Assembly: GCF_963678845.1 (NCBI RefSeq)
Contig: NZ_OY787464.1
Coordinates: forward strand, 1,054,001-1,118,000
DNA length: 64,000 bases
Direction of reading: 5' to 3'
Origin: an uncultured Bacteroides sp.
GTDB taxonomy: Bacteria > Bacteroidota > Bacteroidia > Bacteroidales > Bacteroidaceae
Below the pieces are notes generated by a model, which searched no databases, was not told the origin of the DNA, and saw only the letters and a list, made by a program, of their open reading frames with translations. Below, one piece after another: positions 48,196 through 58,036 of this stretch. The position numbers and the translations under genes were made by a program. How positions within the stretch are numbered: position 1 is the first letter of the stretch; each line of letters opens with the position of its first letter.

Positions 48196-50193
48196 CTATT
48201 TTCTTGTTTTCATTCTGATTACTGTTAATGACATAGCCGGAGCAGAATAATCAAACGACTTCTTTATTTTAACGGTTGATTTAGTAGGAATTACAGTCTG
48301 TGGATTTTCGAGAGTATTTTCAGCTTCAGCATTACCTATAAGAACAGTCTGCTCTGCTTTTGAAGCAATGTTGCTGAATCCTTTAAGGTCTATTTTCATC
48401 GGTTTGCTTTCGCTTCCGAAATTTACCATTTTCAATATAATATCTCCTGTCTTGCTATCCTGAACACAAGAAGCTGCTAAGTTTGCATTCTTTTCATCTT
48501 TCAAAATTACATTATCAAAATAGTAATCTCCCTGATTGGCAGAAAACATTTTTTGTGCATAATAATTTGGTGTAAGATTAACCCTCGAGTTATCAAAGAA
48601 TATCAAATCAGTCTTCCACTGTGTAAAATCCTTCTTCGCAAATAAAGGAGCGTATGAAGCCATTCTCACTACATCACCATTACGTTCAAGAGCCGTCATA
48701 TAAGCAGCTTCGGATATAGCATTGCGCATTTTATTTCCCCAGGAAGCATATTCTCCAAGATAAACTTCCGTAGCATTACGTTTGTAAGAATCATAGCGGT
48801 GCTGATGAGAAATAAACCAATTCGGATCAGTGTAATAATGCTCATCTACTACCGGAACTTTCAAATCATCAGCCAGCTTCCATCCTTTTGTAAAATCTTC
48901 ACCGTCGGGAGACGGACCAACTGTGCCTACAACTGTTATTTCCGGATGCTTTGCCTTTATTGCATTAAAAATCATTTTAAAGCGTTCTTCAAATTCGGGA
49001 GTTATTTTATCTTCATTACCAATACCAATATATTGAAGGTGAAATGGAGCCGAATGTCCTGCAGCAGCACGTTTAGCTCCCCAAACAGATGTTGCAGGAC
49101 CGTTTGCCCATTCAATCAAATCCAACACTTCCTGAATATAATCCTGCATTTCATTCATAGGAATAGCTTTTTGTCCGGTTCCACCCACACGCCATGTACC
49201 TCCTGAATTCTGACAGCTGACAGCGGCTGGTAAAACAGGTAATGGTTTTGCACCTATATCTTCGCAGAACTGGAAATATTCAAAATAGCCCAAGCCTGTT
49301 GTTTGATGATAGCCCCAAATATTACGTTGCTCTTTACGCTGTTCAACCGGGCCAATAGTATTTTTCCAACGGTACATATTTTCCAGACCGTCACCATGAG
49401 AAAGACAACCTCCGGGGAAACGGATGAAACGAGGTTTCATATCGGCCAGCAACTGTGCCAAATCAGCGTTCAAACCATTCGGACGGTTTTTAAATGTTTT
49501 TTCAGGAAACAAAGAAACAGCATCTATGGCCAGCTTTCCTTTGGTTGTGGCCAAAACAACTAAGCTGACAGTATCATTACTTTCTGTAGGAATCAGACTT
49601 GCTGTATATTTATTCCAATTATCAGTTGAAGTGGAGATTTTAGTTTCTGCAAGAACTTTTCCTTTAGGAGTCTGCAAACTAATATTCAACTCAATTGGTT
49701 CTTTGCTAAGCTGACGCGCAAACATTGAGAAATTATATTTATCACCGGCTTTAACCACCATACCACTGAATCCTAAGTTTTTAATACCAACCCCAGACAA
49801 GCCTGTACTATTAGCTTCGTGTCCCACATGCTCAACATCAAGCACCATGTAATGAGGATTATTAGGATGAATAGGCGATGAAGTTTCAACGCTTATTTTT
49901 CCATAAGAAAATCCGGGAGTGATGTATTCCCAGAAAGAGAAAGGATTCCATTCTTTACGTTCAGTAGGGTTATATTCAAACGAACGGTTTTGTACTAACT
50001 CTGCATAAAGTCCTCCATCGGCAGAATAATTAATATCTTCAAAGAAGAGTCCAAACAAATCAGAACTGATCTTTTTTCCTCCTTTAGATGCCTGAATTGT
50101 TACAGGAAATAAAAAACACAACCCAAGTAGTAAGAGGCTTTGAAATGAATTGCACGTTAATCTTCGACTAAAAAACGTCTTCATTATTTTCAT
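48196..50193 (-). CDS. GH51 alpha-L-arabinofuranosidase (large type)
   Basis: The start is uncertain. An in-frame ATG at 50232 gives 678 residues; I prefer the ATG at 50193 (MKIMKTFF), which leaves a normal signal peptide. The protein has an N-terminal beta-sandwich of CBM4-like type (about 85-240), a GH51 barrel and a C-terminal sandwich. Counting from the upstream ATG, acid/base is E407 (GIGNED) and nucleophile E494 (LGEYAS). The RFPGGC motif is the GH51 barrel signature. It releases alpha-1,2/1,3-linked arabinofuranose from arabinoxylan. It is the second of two adjacent, only distantly similar GH51 genes in the operon. Confidence 0.93.
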   Translation of the reverse strand: MKIMKTFFSRRLTCNSFQSLLLLGLCFLFPVTIQASKGGKKISSDLFGLFFEDINYSADGGLYAELVQNRSFEYNPTERKEWNPFSFWEYITPGFSYGKISVETSSPIHPNNPHYMVLDVEHVGHEANSTGLSGVGIKNLGFSGMVVKAGDKYNFSMFARQLSKEPIELNISLQTPKGKVLAETKISTSTDNWNKYTASLIPTESNDTVSLVVLATTKGKLAIDAVSLFPEKTFKNRPNGLNADLAQLLADMKPRFIRFPGGCLSHGDGLENMYRWKNTIGPVEQRKEQRNIWGYHQTTGLGYFEYFQFCEDIGAKPLPVLPAAVSCQNSGGTWRVGGTGQKAIPMNEMQDYIQEVLDLIEWANGPATSVWGAKRAAAGHSAPFHLQYIGIGNEDKITPEFEERFKMIFNAIKAKHPEITVVGTVGPSPDGEDFTKGWKLADDLKVPVVDEHYYTDPNWFISHQHRYDSYKRNATEVYLGEYASWGNKMRNAISEAAYMTALERNGDVVRMASYAPLFAKKDFTQWKTDLIFFDNSRVNLTPNYYAQKMFSANQGDYYFDNVILKDEKNANLAASCVQDSKTGDIILKMVNFGSESKPMKIDLKGFSNIASKAEQTVLIGNAEAENTLENPQTVIPTKSTVKIKKSFDYSAPAMSLTVIRMKTRK

Positions 50194-50259
50194 ATTTATT
50201 AGTTTATTGTTTGTAGATCTTTGGTTATACAATTAGTTACTACAAAGATGGGATATTTA

Positions 50260-51786
50260 TTATTTTTTCATTTTGACCTTTATCTGTATAAAAGAGTGCG
50301 CTGGGAAGGAATAGGCTATTCTATTCTTCTCTGTCTTAATTTCTTTTGTAACAGGTATATATTGATTTTGTTTGTCATATGTAAAAGCCTCGTTAAGTGC
50401 ATTTCCTGCAACTAAAGTAGCCTCAGCTTTGCCAGTAAACTCTGCAGAATTTGATACTATGTTAGTTGAAATCGCTTTGTCTTTATGTCTGTTGATTACA
50501 TTGATATAAGTGGTATTAGTTTCTTTAGAATAGACCGTTGTAACATCAAGATAAGGTATATCTTTGTATAACGGAGTATTGAATGTATCGCATTTTACAT
50601 AAGTATCAACAGAAGTGCCAAGGCAGTTATTTGAGAATGATTTAAAGATATAAAACAAAGGCGTTTTATAAGTACTTTTTTCTTTACCAGTGTTCAGCAA
50701 AGAGGTTAGCATTGTAAAATTAGCCATCTTTACAACATCAGCATGACGAATAAATGAATTAAAGCTTTCAGCAATAGGTAAAACAGATAAAGTATTCTTT
50801 GACATGATTCCCCACTCATCTACTGAAATGTAAATAGGGTTCTTGAGTCCTTTCATCACTTTTACATTTTCAATCTCATTAGCCGTTACTTTTATCTTTT
50901 CTTCAAAGTCCATTGCACTCTGTCCCATGTAATTGTAATAGTCGTCAGACTTTTCCCAATATCTGTGAATTGAAATATAGTTGATCAGATCACCAAAGCT
51001 AGACAAAACGTTCCTGTTCCAATCAATCCAGGGTGAATTCTCATAGCACGAAGATCCTGAGGCAACCAACTGAATATCCTTATCTACGCTCTTCAGCGCC
51101 TTTGCAGCTTCTCTTCCTATTCTTGAATATTCTTCAATTGATTTATGTCCTAATTCCCATGGATAACCATCTACTTCATTACCCAAATCCCATATTTTAA
51201 CATTATAAGGTTCGGGATGTCCATTCTTAGCTCTTAAATCAGAATAGTATGTACCTTTTTTATAATTACAATACTCTACCCAATAGCAGGCATCTAATAT
51301 AGAACCCAACCCTAGGTTCACACAAACCACATTTTCACTGCCTATTGCTTTATTTAAAGCAAACCATTCATCGGTACCCACATGATTATTGTCTACGCCA
51401 CCCCAAGCCAGGTTTATACGTTTTGGTCTATTTTCTTTAGGCCCTATTCCATCTTTCCAGTCATACCCCATTAAAAAATTACCACCAGGCCACCTCATAT
51501 TGGTAATTTTTAGTTCCTTCATTGCATCAATATAATCTTTTCTAAATCCATTTTCATCAGCCAGTGAAGATTTAGGATCATAAAGTGTTCCGTAGAGTGT
51601 ATTAAATTCAACAGAGTCAGGCAATCCCATTCTGTCTCCTTTAAAATGAATAGGTTCCATAAATACACCGTAAATTTTAGGATCAATTTCGGCAATTTTT
51701 CTGTCAACATCAATTTTAATCTCAGCTGTCTGACCAAACAAACTAATTGGCAAAGCCAATAACAAATTAATAAAAATCTTTTTCAT
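50260..51786 (-). CDS. GH51 alpha-L-arabinofuranosidase (compact type)
   Basis: This 508-residue enzyme has a signal peptide to about residue 19. The GH51 barrel has MRWPGGNF, acid/base E204 (LGNEVDG) and nucleophile E324 (SVDEWG), and a C-terminal beta-sandwich follows. It has the length of the common bacterial GH51 arabinofuranosidases, without the large N-terminal sandwich of its neighbour. It lies 40 bp downstream of the GH95 gene. The signal peptide puts it in the periplasm or outside, unlike many cytoplasmic GH51 enzymes. Confidence 0.94.
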   Translation of the reverse strand: MKKIFINLLLALPISLFGQTAEIKIDVDRKIAEIDPKIYGVFMEPIHFKGDRMGLPDSVEFNTLYGTLYDPKSSLADENGFRKDYIDAMKELKITNMRWPGGNFLMGYDWKDGIGPKENRPKRINLAWGGVDNNHVGTDEWFALNKAIGSENVVCVNLGLGSILDACYWVEYCNYKKGTYYSDLRAKNGHPEPYNVKIWDLGNEVDGYPWELGHKSIEEYSRIGREAAKALKSVDKDIQLVASGSSCYENSPWIDWNRNVLSSFGDLINYISIHRYWEKSDDYYNYMGQSAMDFEEKIKVTANEIENVKVMKGLKNPIYISVDEWGIMSKNTLSVLPIAESFNSFIRHADVVKMANFTMLTSLLNTGKEKSTYKTPLFYIFKSFSNNCLGTSVDTYVKCDTFNTPLYKDIPYLDVTTVYSKETNTTYINVINRHKDKAISTNIVSNSAEFTGKAEATLVAGNALNEAFTYDKQNQYIPVTKEIKTEKNRIAYSFPAHSFIQIKVKMKK

Positions 51787-51826
51787 AGTATTCTATTATT
51801 TCATTTGAATTATCAATTATAACAAA

Positions 51827-54298
51827 CTACTTTTTACAAATGATTGTGTATATTTTACCTGCTTCAGTAGGCAAATCATATAACCAGATTGATTTAAAAT
51901 TAATAGAATTTAGATTTGCAGAAGCCGATATCAAAGGATTCTTTACTTTAGCAATCTCAAAGAATGGATTTGAATTTTCTCCTGAAGCCACATTCAATGT
52001 TTTACCACCAGACATAGTGACCTCATTAGGAACACGAATACGGCAATTTCCACCTAAATGAGATTTTATGATAATCTTCTGCACCTGATTATTTTCCCAA
52101 GTGATGCTCACATCAAAACCTCCATAAGCCCTCAAGCCACTTATACTTCCCTTTTTCCAGTCATCAGGCAATGCAGGTAAAATATCAATAGCTCCGTCGT
52201 GACTCTGCAAAAGCATTTCTGTAATACCTGAAGTACAACCAAAGTTTCCGTCTATTTGAAATGGCGGATGTGCATCAAAAAAGTTAGGATAGGTACCACC
52301 ACTCTTTTCTTTTACCGGATCAACAAGCGTTAATTGGTCAGTTATCAGCTTTCGTGCATGGTTACCGTCAAGCAAACGTGCCCAGAAATTCACTTTCCAG
52401 CCCATCGACCATCCGGTTGACACATCGCCACGATGAATGAGTGATGTACGTGCAGCATCAAATAAATCAGGAGTAGTATATAGTGAAATCTGATTACTTG
52501 GGTACAAACCATATAAGTGTGACACATGTCTGTTTTTATCATTCGGATCATCCCAGTCTCCTATCCATTCCTGTAATTGGCCGAAACGACCGATCTGCAT
52601 CGGTGGAAGATTATTAAGTATCTTTTGAAAATCAGTCATCAATGCTTCATCTTTTTTCAGCAATTGAGCAGCCTTAATCGTTTTGGTAAACAAATCAAAA
52701 AGTAGTTGATTGTCCATAGTCGTTCCGTAACTCAGCGCACATCCGGAATGCCCGGAAGGAGTATTTTCCGGTGACATAGAAGGGCTTACTACCAACCATT
52801 TATGAGAAGGTTCTTCTATAAGAAAATCTTTATAAAATTCGCAGGCTGATTTTAATACAGGATAAACTGATTCCAAATATTTTAGATCGCCACTATACAG
52901 ATATTTCTCCCATAAATGCTGTGACAGCCATGCCCCACCCATCGGCCATAATCCCGCATCAGCAAAATCAACCACACCAGAAATGCGCCAGATATCAGTA
53001 TTGTGATGAGCCACCCAGCCATTGCAGCCATACATTATTTTAGCTGTTTGTTTACCAGTTTCTGATAGTTCTTTTATCAATTGAATCAATGGTTCATGCA
53101 TTTCAGGCATGTTACATTTTTCAGCAGGCCAATAATTCATTTCTGTATTGATATTGATGGTATACTTGCTATCCCATGCAGGATAAGTGCTGCCATTCCA
53201 TATTCCCTGAAGATTAGCAGGTTGCCCTCCTGGTTGAGAAGATGAAATCAACAAATAACGGCCAAATTGATAATACATAGAAATCAATTCAGGATCAAAT
53301 GACTTTGAGAAATTTTTAATTCTTTCATCAGTTGGCAGTTTTGCTGCCGATGAAGCACCTAAATCAAAATTTACGCGATTAAAATATTTCTGAAACGCAG
53401 CTATATGACTCTTTAGCATTGTTGAATAAGACTTATTCTGAGCTGCTGCAAGATAGTTGGTGCATTTTTTAACTTCATCTGCCGATAAAGTTTTATAATC
53501 GGTAAAATTAGTCGCAATAGAAATCAATATAACAACTTCATTAGCCTTACTTACATTGATCTTATTTGATTCAATTGTTGTAGTTCCGCCTGAATTTAAG
53601 ATTTTTGCACGAGCATCAAATTTCACTTGTCCCGTAGCTCCTTCGTGAGAAGCAGATAAGCCTGTCATTTCAAGAGTTTTGTTATCCAACACTTTCACTG
53701 ACTTCTGCAGAGGTCCATCAAAACTTGCTGCAAAAGATAATTTTCCAGGTTTACTGGCTGTAAGTCTTACAACAATAACCTGATCTGGTTTCGATGCAAA
53801 AACCTCTCTTTTATAAGTTACTCCATCCACCTTGTAGGAAGTAGTAAAAACAGCTCTTTCCAGATCGAGTTCCCTATAATAATCTGTATAGGTATCATTA
53901 CCCTTAAATGCCAGATTCAGGTTTCCAGCTATCTGAAACATAGAGCCATGTAATTGCTTAGCAGTAAGTCCTTTGTTTGCCAGAAAATCGGCTCGTTTGT
54001 AGTCTTCTTTAAAAATATAATATCGCACTGAGTCAAGTACAGATAAACCGTCAGGATTGTCATTACGTGATGGACCACCCGACCAAAAAGTGCTTTCATT
54101 CAACTGTAGTTTTTCATTAACAGGATCTCCGAAAACAATTGCAGCCAGTCTGCCGTTACCAATCGGAAGCGCCTCGTTCCACACTTTAGCAGGTTTATCA
54201 TACCACATTTTAAGCTTTCCTCCTTTTTGCGCCCATCCATTTGGGATAGCAAGAAGGCAAAATAATGAAATCAGTACTGTTATTTTAATTTTGTTCAT
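51827..54298 (-). CDS. GH95 alpha-L-galactosidase or alpha-L-fucosidase
   Basis: This 823-residue protein has a signal peptide (to about 24), an N-terminal beta-sandwich (about 30-290), an (alpha/alpha)6 barrel and a C-terminal domain. Expected GH95 active-site residues are present: the NIN pair N382/N384 before TEMNYW, acid E511 in SPSMSPEN, and D683 in QIDGNFG. Known GH95 enzymes are alpha-1,2-L-fucosidases and, in Bacteroides xylan loci, alpha-L-galactosidases acting on complex glucuronoarabinoxylan. The xylan context favours alpha-L-galactosidase, but the sequence alone does not decide. It lies mid-operon, between the GH127-type and GH51 genes. Confidence 0.93.
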   Translation of the reverse strand: MNKIKITVLISLFCLLAIPNGWAQKGGKLKMWYDKPAKVWNEALPIGNGRLAAIVFGDPVNEKLQLNESTFWSGGPSRNDNPDGLSVLDSVRYYIFKEDYKRADFLANKGLTAKQLHGSMFQIAGNLNLAFKGNDTYTDYYRELDLERAVFTTSYKVDGVTYKREVFASKPDQVIVVRLTASKPGKLSFAASFDGPLQKSVKVLDNKTLEMTGLSASHEGATGQVKFDARAKILNSGGTTTIESNKINVSKANEVVILISIATNFTDYKTLSADEVKKCTNYLAAAQNKSYSTMLKSHIAAFQKYFNRVNFDLGASSAAKLPTDERIKNFSKSFDPELISMYYQFGRYLLISSSQPGGQPANLQGIWNGSTYPAWDSKYTININTEMNYWPAEKCNMPEMHEPLIQLIKELSETGKQTAKIMYGCNGWVAHHNTDIWRISGVVDFADAGLWPMGGAWLSQHLWEKYLYSGDLKYLESVYPVLKSACEFYKDFLIEEPSHKWLVVSPSMSPENTPSGHSGCALSYGTTMDNQLLFDLFTKTIKAAQLLKKDEALMTDFQKILNNLPPMQIGRFGQLQEWIGDWDDPNDKNRHVSHLYGLYPSNQISLYTTPDLFDAARTSLIHRGDVSTGWSMGWKVNFWARLLDGNHARKLITDQLTLVDPVKEKSGGTYPNFFDAHPPFQIDGNFGCTSGITEMLLQSHDGAIDILPALPDDWKKGSISGLRAYGGFDVSITWENNQVQKIIIKSHLGGNCRIRVPNEVTMSGGKTLNVASGENSNPFFEIAKVKNPLISASANLNSINFKSIWLYDLPTEAGKIYTIICKK

Positions 54299-54389
54299 TT
54301 TATATATTTAAAGATTTTACGTCAATAAAAAGCAAATAAATATTATCTATAAAGATTAAATATTCCGGATATTTTTATAATTACTAATT

Positions 54390-56798
54390 CTATTTATTTC
54401 TGACTATACGAACATAATAAACTGCACCGGCAATATTACCAGGCAATGATTGGAACTTAACCCTTATGAAATCTTTGCCTTTCAGCATTGAATCAGGGAT
54501 AGGATATTCTACATTCCGGAATTCTTTTTTATTCCATTTGTTACTTATATCCTCATTTACCAATTTCTCATTATCAATGTAAATATCAAATTTTCTATTA
54601 CCGGTTTCATCTCCCCAGTAACGCACCATCAAACTCAAACCAGTTTCCTTATTTGTAGCTAGTTTATAGCTAAAATAGCCTTCATTGTGTGCATCACGCC
54701 AAAATTCATCCAGATTATTGCCACTATTTGCATTTTGCTTTTCAGCAGCATGATCAACTTCCGGTTGCTGTTCCCCCGGAGCTACAAAGTCAATCGTACG
54801 TTTTTGCAGATCGGCTTTTTGTTGTTCCAATACTGAAAGAGAATCAATATAAGAACGATATTGGCTGTTTGATAAAGTCATCCAATACATTTCATATCTC
54901 GCATCATGAATTTTATAAAATGGTTCCAGTACTACTTTTATCGGATTAACCATTTTAACCTGCGAGAGAGTAAAATTAAACGGCTTTCCTGCTATAGGAA
55001 CAATCTTATTTGTCAATGATGCGATATTATCCTCCACAATAATCGGAGCTTCATTTAAAGGTAATTTCTTTCCACCGGCAATATGTCCCCATCTGGAATC
55101 GTCAGCAACCAATCCCTTCATATCTTCTGTACCCGTTTTTGCACTTAGCAAGATAGGCCCATGCATAAAAGCTATATAATTAGGTACATTAGGCAAACGT
55201 TCAATATGAGTATTCATCGGGAATTTAATTACTACTATATCCCCTTTTTTCCATATTCTGTCAATGTTTACATAAGATGATGGATGTGCAACAAAGTCAA
55301 CTGTCTTTCCATTAACTGTAATTTTCAATTGTCCATCATTTACCCAATAAGGATAGCGAATCATCAACTTGAAACGAGCATTACCACTGGTTATGGCAAG
55401 TTTTGTCTGTTCCTCGTTAGGGAATCCAGTTTCTTGTCTTACTTTTATATTTTTGTCTTTCCAGTTTAGTTCTGAAGCAATAAACAGATTCAAAAATAAC
55501 GAATCTTTAGAATGGGTATAGATAAACTGACCATATTTACCATGATTTTCCATGCCACTTCCTACACAGCACCACATTCCCTCGTTCGGAGTGGAATACA
55601 CCCTATAATGACGTGGGCGAGCTGATGTGAAATACACATAGCCACCATGTTCAGGGTGCTGGGATGAAAGTATATGATTAAACATTGTTCTTTCGTAAAA
55701 ATCGGCATATTTAGCCAACGGATTAACCCGAAACAAATCCTCAGTAAGTTTCAGCATATTGTATGAATTACAACTTTCCGGTCCTTCTACATCATTTACA
55801 TAATCGGAACAGGCAGCCGCACTTGGGAATATTTCTCTCCGGCTATTTCCACCAAATGCAAGAGAACGGTTGGCAGTTACCGTTTCCCAGAAAAAGTTTC
55901 CAGCCTTCCCATAGTTATTATCGTGAGATAGTTCCGCTATTCTTTCAAAACCTACCACCTTGGGCACCTGCGTGTTTGCGTGTTTGTTATCAAGATTATC
56001 TATATTTGCTGCCATAGCATCAAGCAACATTTTATGAGAAAAACGCTTTGCAGCAATCAGATATTTCTGATCGCCGGTCATCTGGTATGCATCAGCAAAA
56101 ACTTCATTCATACCACCATGTTCATTACCAAGCATCTCTTCCATTTTTATGTCCGAAAGGCCATAAGTGACATTAATAGCCCAATCGCAGAATTTAATAA
56201 AAATCTTTTTTGCTTCTTTGTTTCCGGTATACAGCCATGCGTCTCTAAGTCCGGCATACATTTTATGTACATTGTACCAGGGCACCCAGTACTTCCAGAT
56301 CACACTAACATCGCCGGCCTTAATCTTAGGCCATACACCCTTACTATCAGGAACACCACCTACATATCCCTCTCCCCATTCCGGGTACTTCTTTGTATTA
56401 GCATCCTGGCAAGCTTTTAGTTCCGCAATCATGTACTCCAAGCGTTTTCTACACTCTGCATTGCCGGTAGCTGCATAATTAATTGCCATTGCCGAGAGGT
56501 AATGTCCTCCCACATGTCCATCCAGTCCAATCCAGTTTTCATAGCTCTCGCCTTTGGGAGTTAATCCGGCTTCCTTACGGTAAGGAGCCAGTAAACGATT
56601 AACATCATATTTCAAAAGTGTCTGAATATTCAGATCTCTGGCATGCTTAAAAGGACCATTAAGTAATGTCACATCACTTAATGGAAAAGTATTCGGATAT
56701 AATTTATCCTGAGCTATAATATTATTACAGAATAATAAACTACAAATAAAGACACCAAGTTTTACAGTTTTCGACTTTGAAAGAATAGCAGATTTCAT
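54390..56798 (-). CDS. GH127/GH146-type (DUF1680) beta-L-arabinofuranosidase-like enzyme
   Basis: This 802-residue protein has a signal peptide (cleavage near Ala-29) and the DUF1680 (alpha/alpha)6 barrel. The zinc and cysteine catalytic site of the family is visible: E341 and C343 (GPESCNSYN) and C410/C411 (GMWCCVGSG), with C410 the expected nucleophile by analogy with HypBA1. A DUF4986-like segment (about 615-650) and a C-terminal jelly roll (about 690-802) follow. Characterised relatives hydrolyse beta-L-arabinofuranosides; some DUF1680 members have other specificities. Its substrate in this xylan operon is therefore an open question. It is followed by the GH95 gene after 91 bp. Confidence 0.9.
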   Translation of the reverse strand: MKSAILSKSKTVKLGVFICSLLFCNNIIAQDKLYPNTFPLSDVTLLNGPFKHARDLNIQTLLKYDVNRLLAPYRKEAGLTPKGESYENWIGLDGHVGGHYLSAMAINYAATGNAECRKRLEYMIAELKACQDANTKKYPEWGEGYVGGVPDSKGVWPKIKAGDVSVIWKYWVPWYNVHKMYAGLRDAWLYTGNKEAKKIFIKFCDWAINVTYGLSDIKMEEMLGNEHGGMNEVFADAYQMTGDQKYLIAAKRFSHKMLLDAMAANIDNLDNKHANTQVPKVVGFERIAELSHDNNYGKAGNFFWETVTANRSLAFGGNSRREIFPSAAACSDYVNDVEGPESCNSYNMLKLTEDLFRVNPLAKYADFYERTMFNHILSSQHPEHGGYVYFTSARPRHYRVYSTPNEGMWCCVGSGMENHGKYGQFIYTHSKDSLFLNLFIASELNWKDKNIKVRQETGFPNEEQTKLAITSGNARFKLMIRYPYWVNDGQLKITVNGKTVDFVAHPSSYVNIDRIWKKGDIVVIKFPMNTHIERLPNVPNYIAFMHGPILLSAKTGTEDMKGLVADDSRWGHIAGGKKLPLNEAPIIVEDNIASLTNKIVPIAGKPFNFTLSQVKMVNPIKVVLEPFYKIHDARYEMYWMTLSNSQYRSYIDSLSVLEQQKADLQKRTIDFVAPGEQQPEVDHAAEKQNANSGNNLDEFWRDAHNEGYFSYKLATNKETGLSLMVRYWGDETGNRKFDIYIDNEKLVNEDISNKWNKKEFRNVEYPIPDSMLKGKDFIRVKFQSLPGNIAGAVYYVRIVRNK

Positions 56799-56838
56799 TT
56801 CTTAGGATTTATTTTACAGATTTCTATTGCTAACAAAA

Positions 56839-57984
56839 TTATTTAAATAATAACTGAGCAAAGTTATAAAGATTATTTCTCCATACCGGCCATGTATGTC
56901 CTCCTGGATATTCGCTATACGTATATTTAATTTTCATATCATTAAATTTTAAAAGCATTATCTGACAATTTCTATGTGCAATATCCTCTTTACCACCTTG
57001 AGCGATCCAAAATTGCTTTAGATTTTTGTTTATCAGGTCAGAATTATTCTTCATAAACTGATATTGAGCTTCCGCAACACTATCTAAGTTGGACAGCCAA
57101 CCAGAGCTAAAAACTCCCAGATAAGAGAATAATTGAGTGTTTTTTATTCCTGCATAAAGAGTTTGAATGCCTCCCATTGATAAACCAGCAAGAGCACGGT
57201 TCTTTGAATCAGCTTTAACACGATATTCTTTTTCCACAACAGGAATTACACATTCCTTTAATTCAGATTCAAACGCTTTCAATGAAGGTTCACCAAATCC
57301 TCCATTACCTACATTGCCATCAACCATAACAATAAGCATTGGCTTTGCTTTTTTCGCAGCGATCAGATTATCCAGAATTAAATCAGTTTTACCTTGAGTA
57401 GACCATCCACGTTCATCTTCTCCACCACCATGCATCAAGTACAACACCGGATATTTTTGATTCACATTTGCATCATATCCGGCTGGAGTATAAATATAAA
57501 AACGACGCCAGGTCTTTGTTACAGATGAATAATAACGCTTCATTCTTACATCACCATGTGCTACATTTTTAACAGCATAATATCCATCCCCTTTAAAAGG
57601 AACTTCTATGCCACTAGCCATTCTACTCATGCCATAAAAAGTCTCACTGGCAGGATCTGCAACAGCAACGCCATCAATCAACAAAGAGTAATAATGGAAA
57701 CCTTCTGTGAGCGAATCGGTAGTAACCTCCCATATACCTTCGTTATTTTTTATCATATCGTACTTCTTTCCTAAATCAATCTGTACTTTTTGTGCTTCAG
57801 GAGCTTTTACATGAAACACTGCACGGCTATCAGGTAAAATCATAGGATATTTTGATGTTCTTACATTCGATGAAGCAGAAGTTCCTATACTGGAGTTATC
57901 ATTATTTGTAGTTATAATAGTCTGACTATTTATATTTAAACTAAAAATAAGAGCTATAGAAAATAAAAAAGCAAGTTTTTTCAT
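56839..57984 (-). CDS. CE1 esterase with N-terminal CBM48-like domain
   Basis: I chose the ATG at 57984, which gives 381 residues beginning MKKLAFLFSIALIFSL, a clean signal peptide; an upstream in-frame ATG at 58020 adds 12 unlikely residues. The CBM48/E-set-like domain spans about 45-135. The CE1 alpha/beta-hydrolase has HGGGEDERGW, nucleophile S269 in AGLSMGG and a His in YPGGHTW. It is closely similar to the second half of the double esterase at 9453-11438. Predicted activity: feruloyl or acetyl esterase on arabinoxylan oligosaccharides. Confidence 0.92.
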   Translation of the reverse strand: MKKLAFLFSIALIFSLNINSQTIITTNNDNSSIGTSASSNVRTSKYPMILPDSRAVFHVKAPEAQKVQIDLGKKYDMIKNNEGIWEVTTDSLTEGFHYYSLLIDGVAVADPASETFYGMSRMASGIEVPFKGDGYYAVKNVAHGDVRMKRYYSSVTKTWRRFYIYTPAGYDANVNQKYPVLYLMHGGGEDERGWSTQGKTDLILDNLIAAKKAKPMLIVMVDGNVGNGGFGEPSLKAFESELKECVIPVVEKEYRVKADSKNRALAGLSMGGIQTLYAGIKNTQLFSYLGVFSSGWLSNLDSVAEAQYQFMKNNSDLINKNLKQFWIAQGGKEDIAHRNCQIMLLKFNDMKIKYTYSEYPGGHTWPVWRNNLYNFAQLLFK

Positions 57985-58036
57985 GTTATTAGTTATTATA
58001 TCTAAGATTCTAAAATGCAAAAAGTAAGAACAACAA

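Noticed and set aside
48799..49206. 135-codon plus-strand ORF inside the GH51 gene
   Set aside because: It is an antisense shadow of a well-supported GH51 enzyme and has no recognisable protein features.
55980..56420. 146-codon plus-strand ORF inside the DUF1680 gene
   Set aside because: It is antisense to a gene with an intact catalytic site; its composition is unlike the neighbouring proteins.
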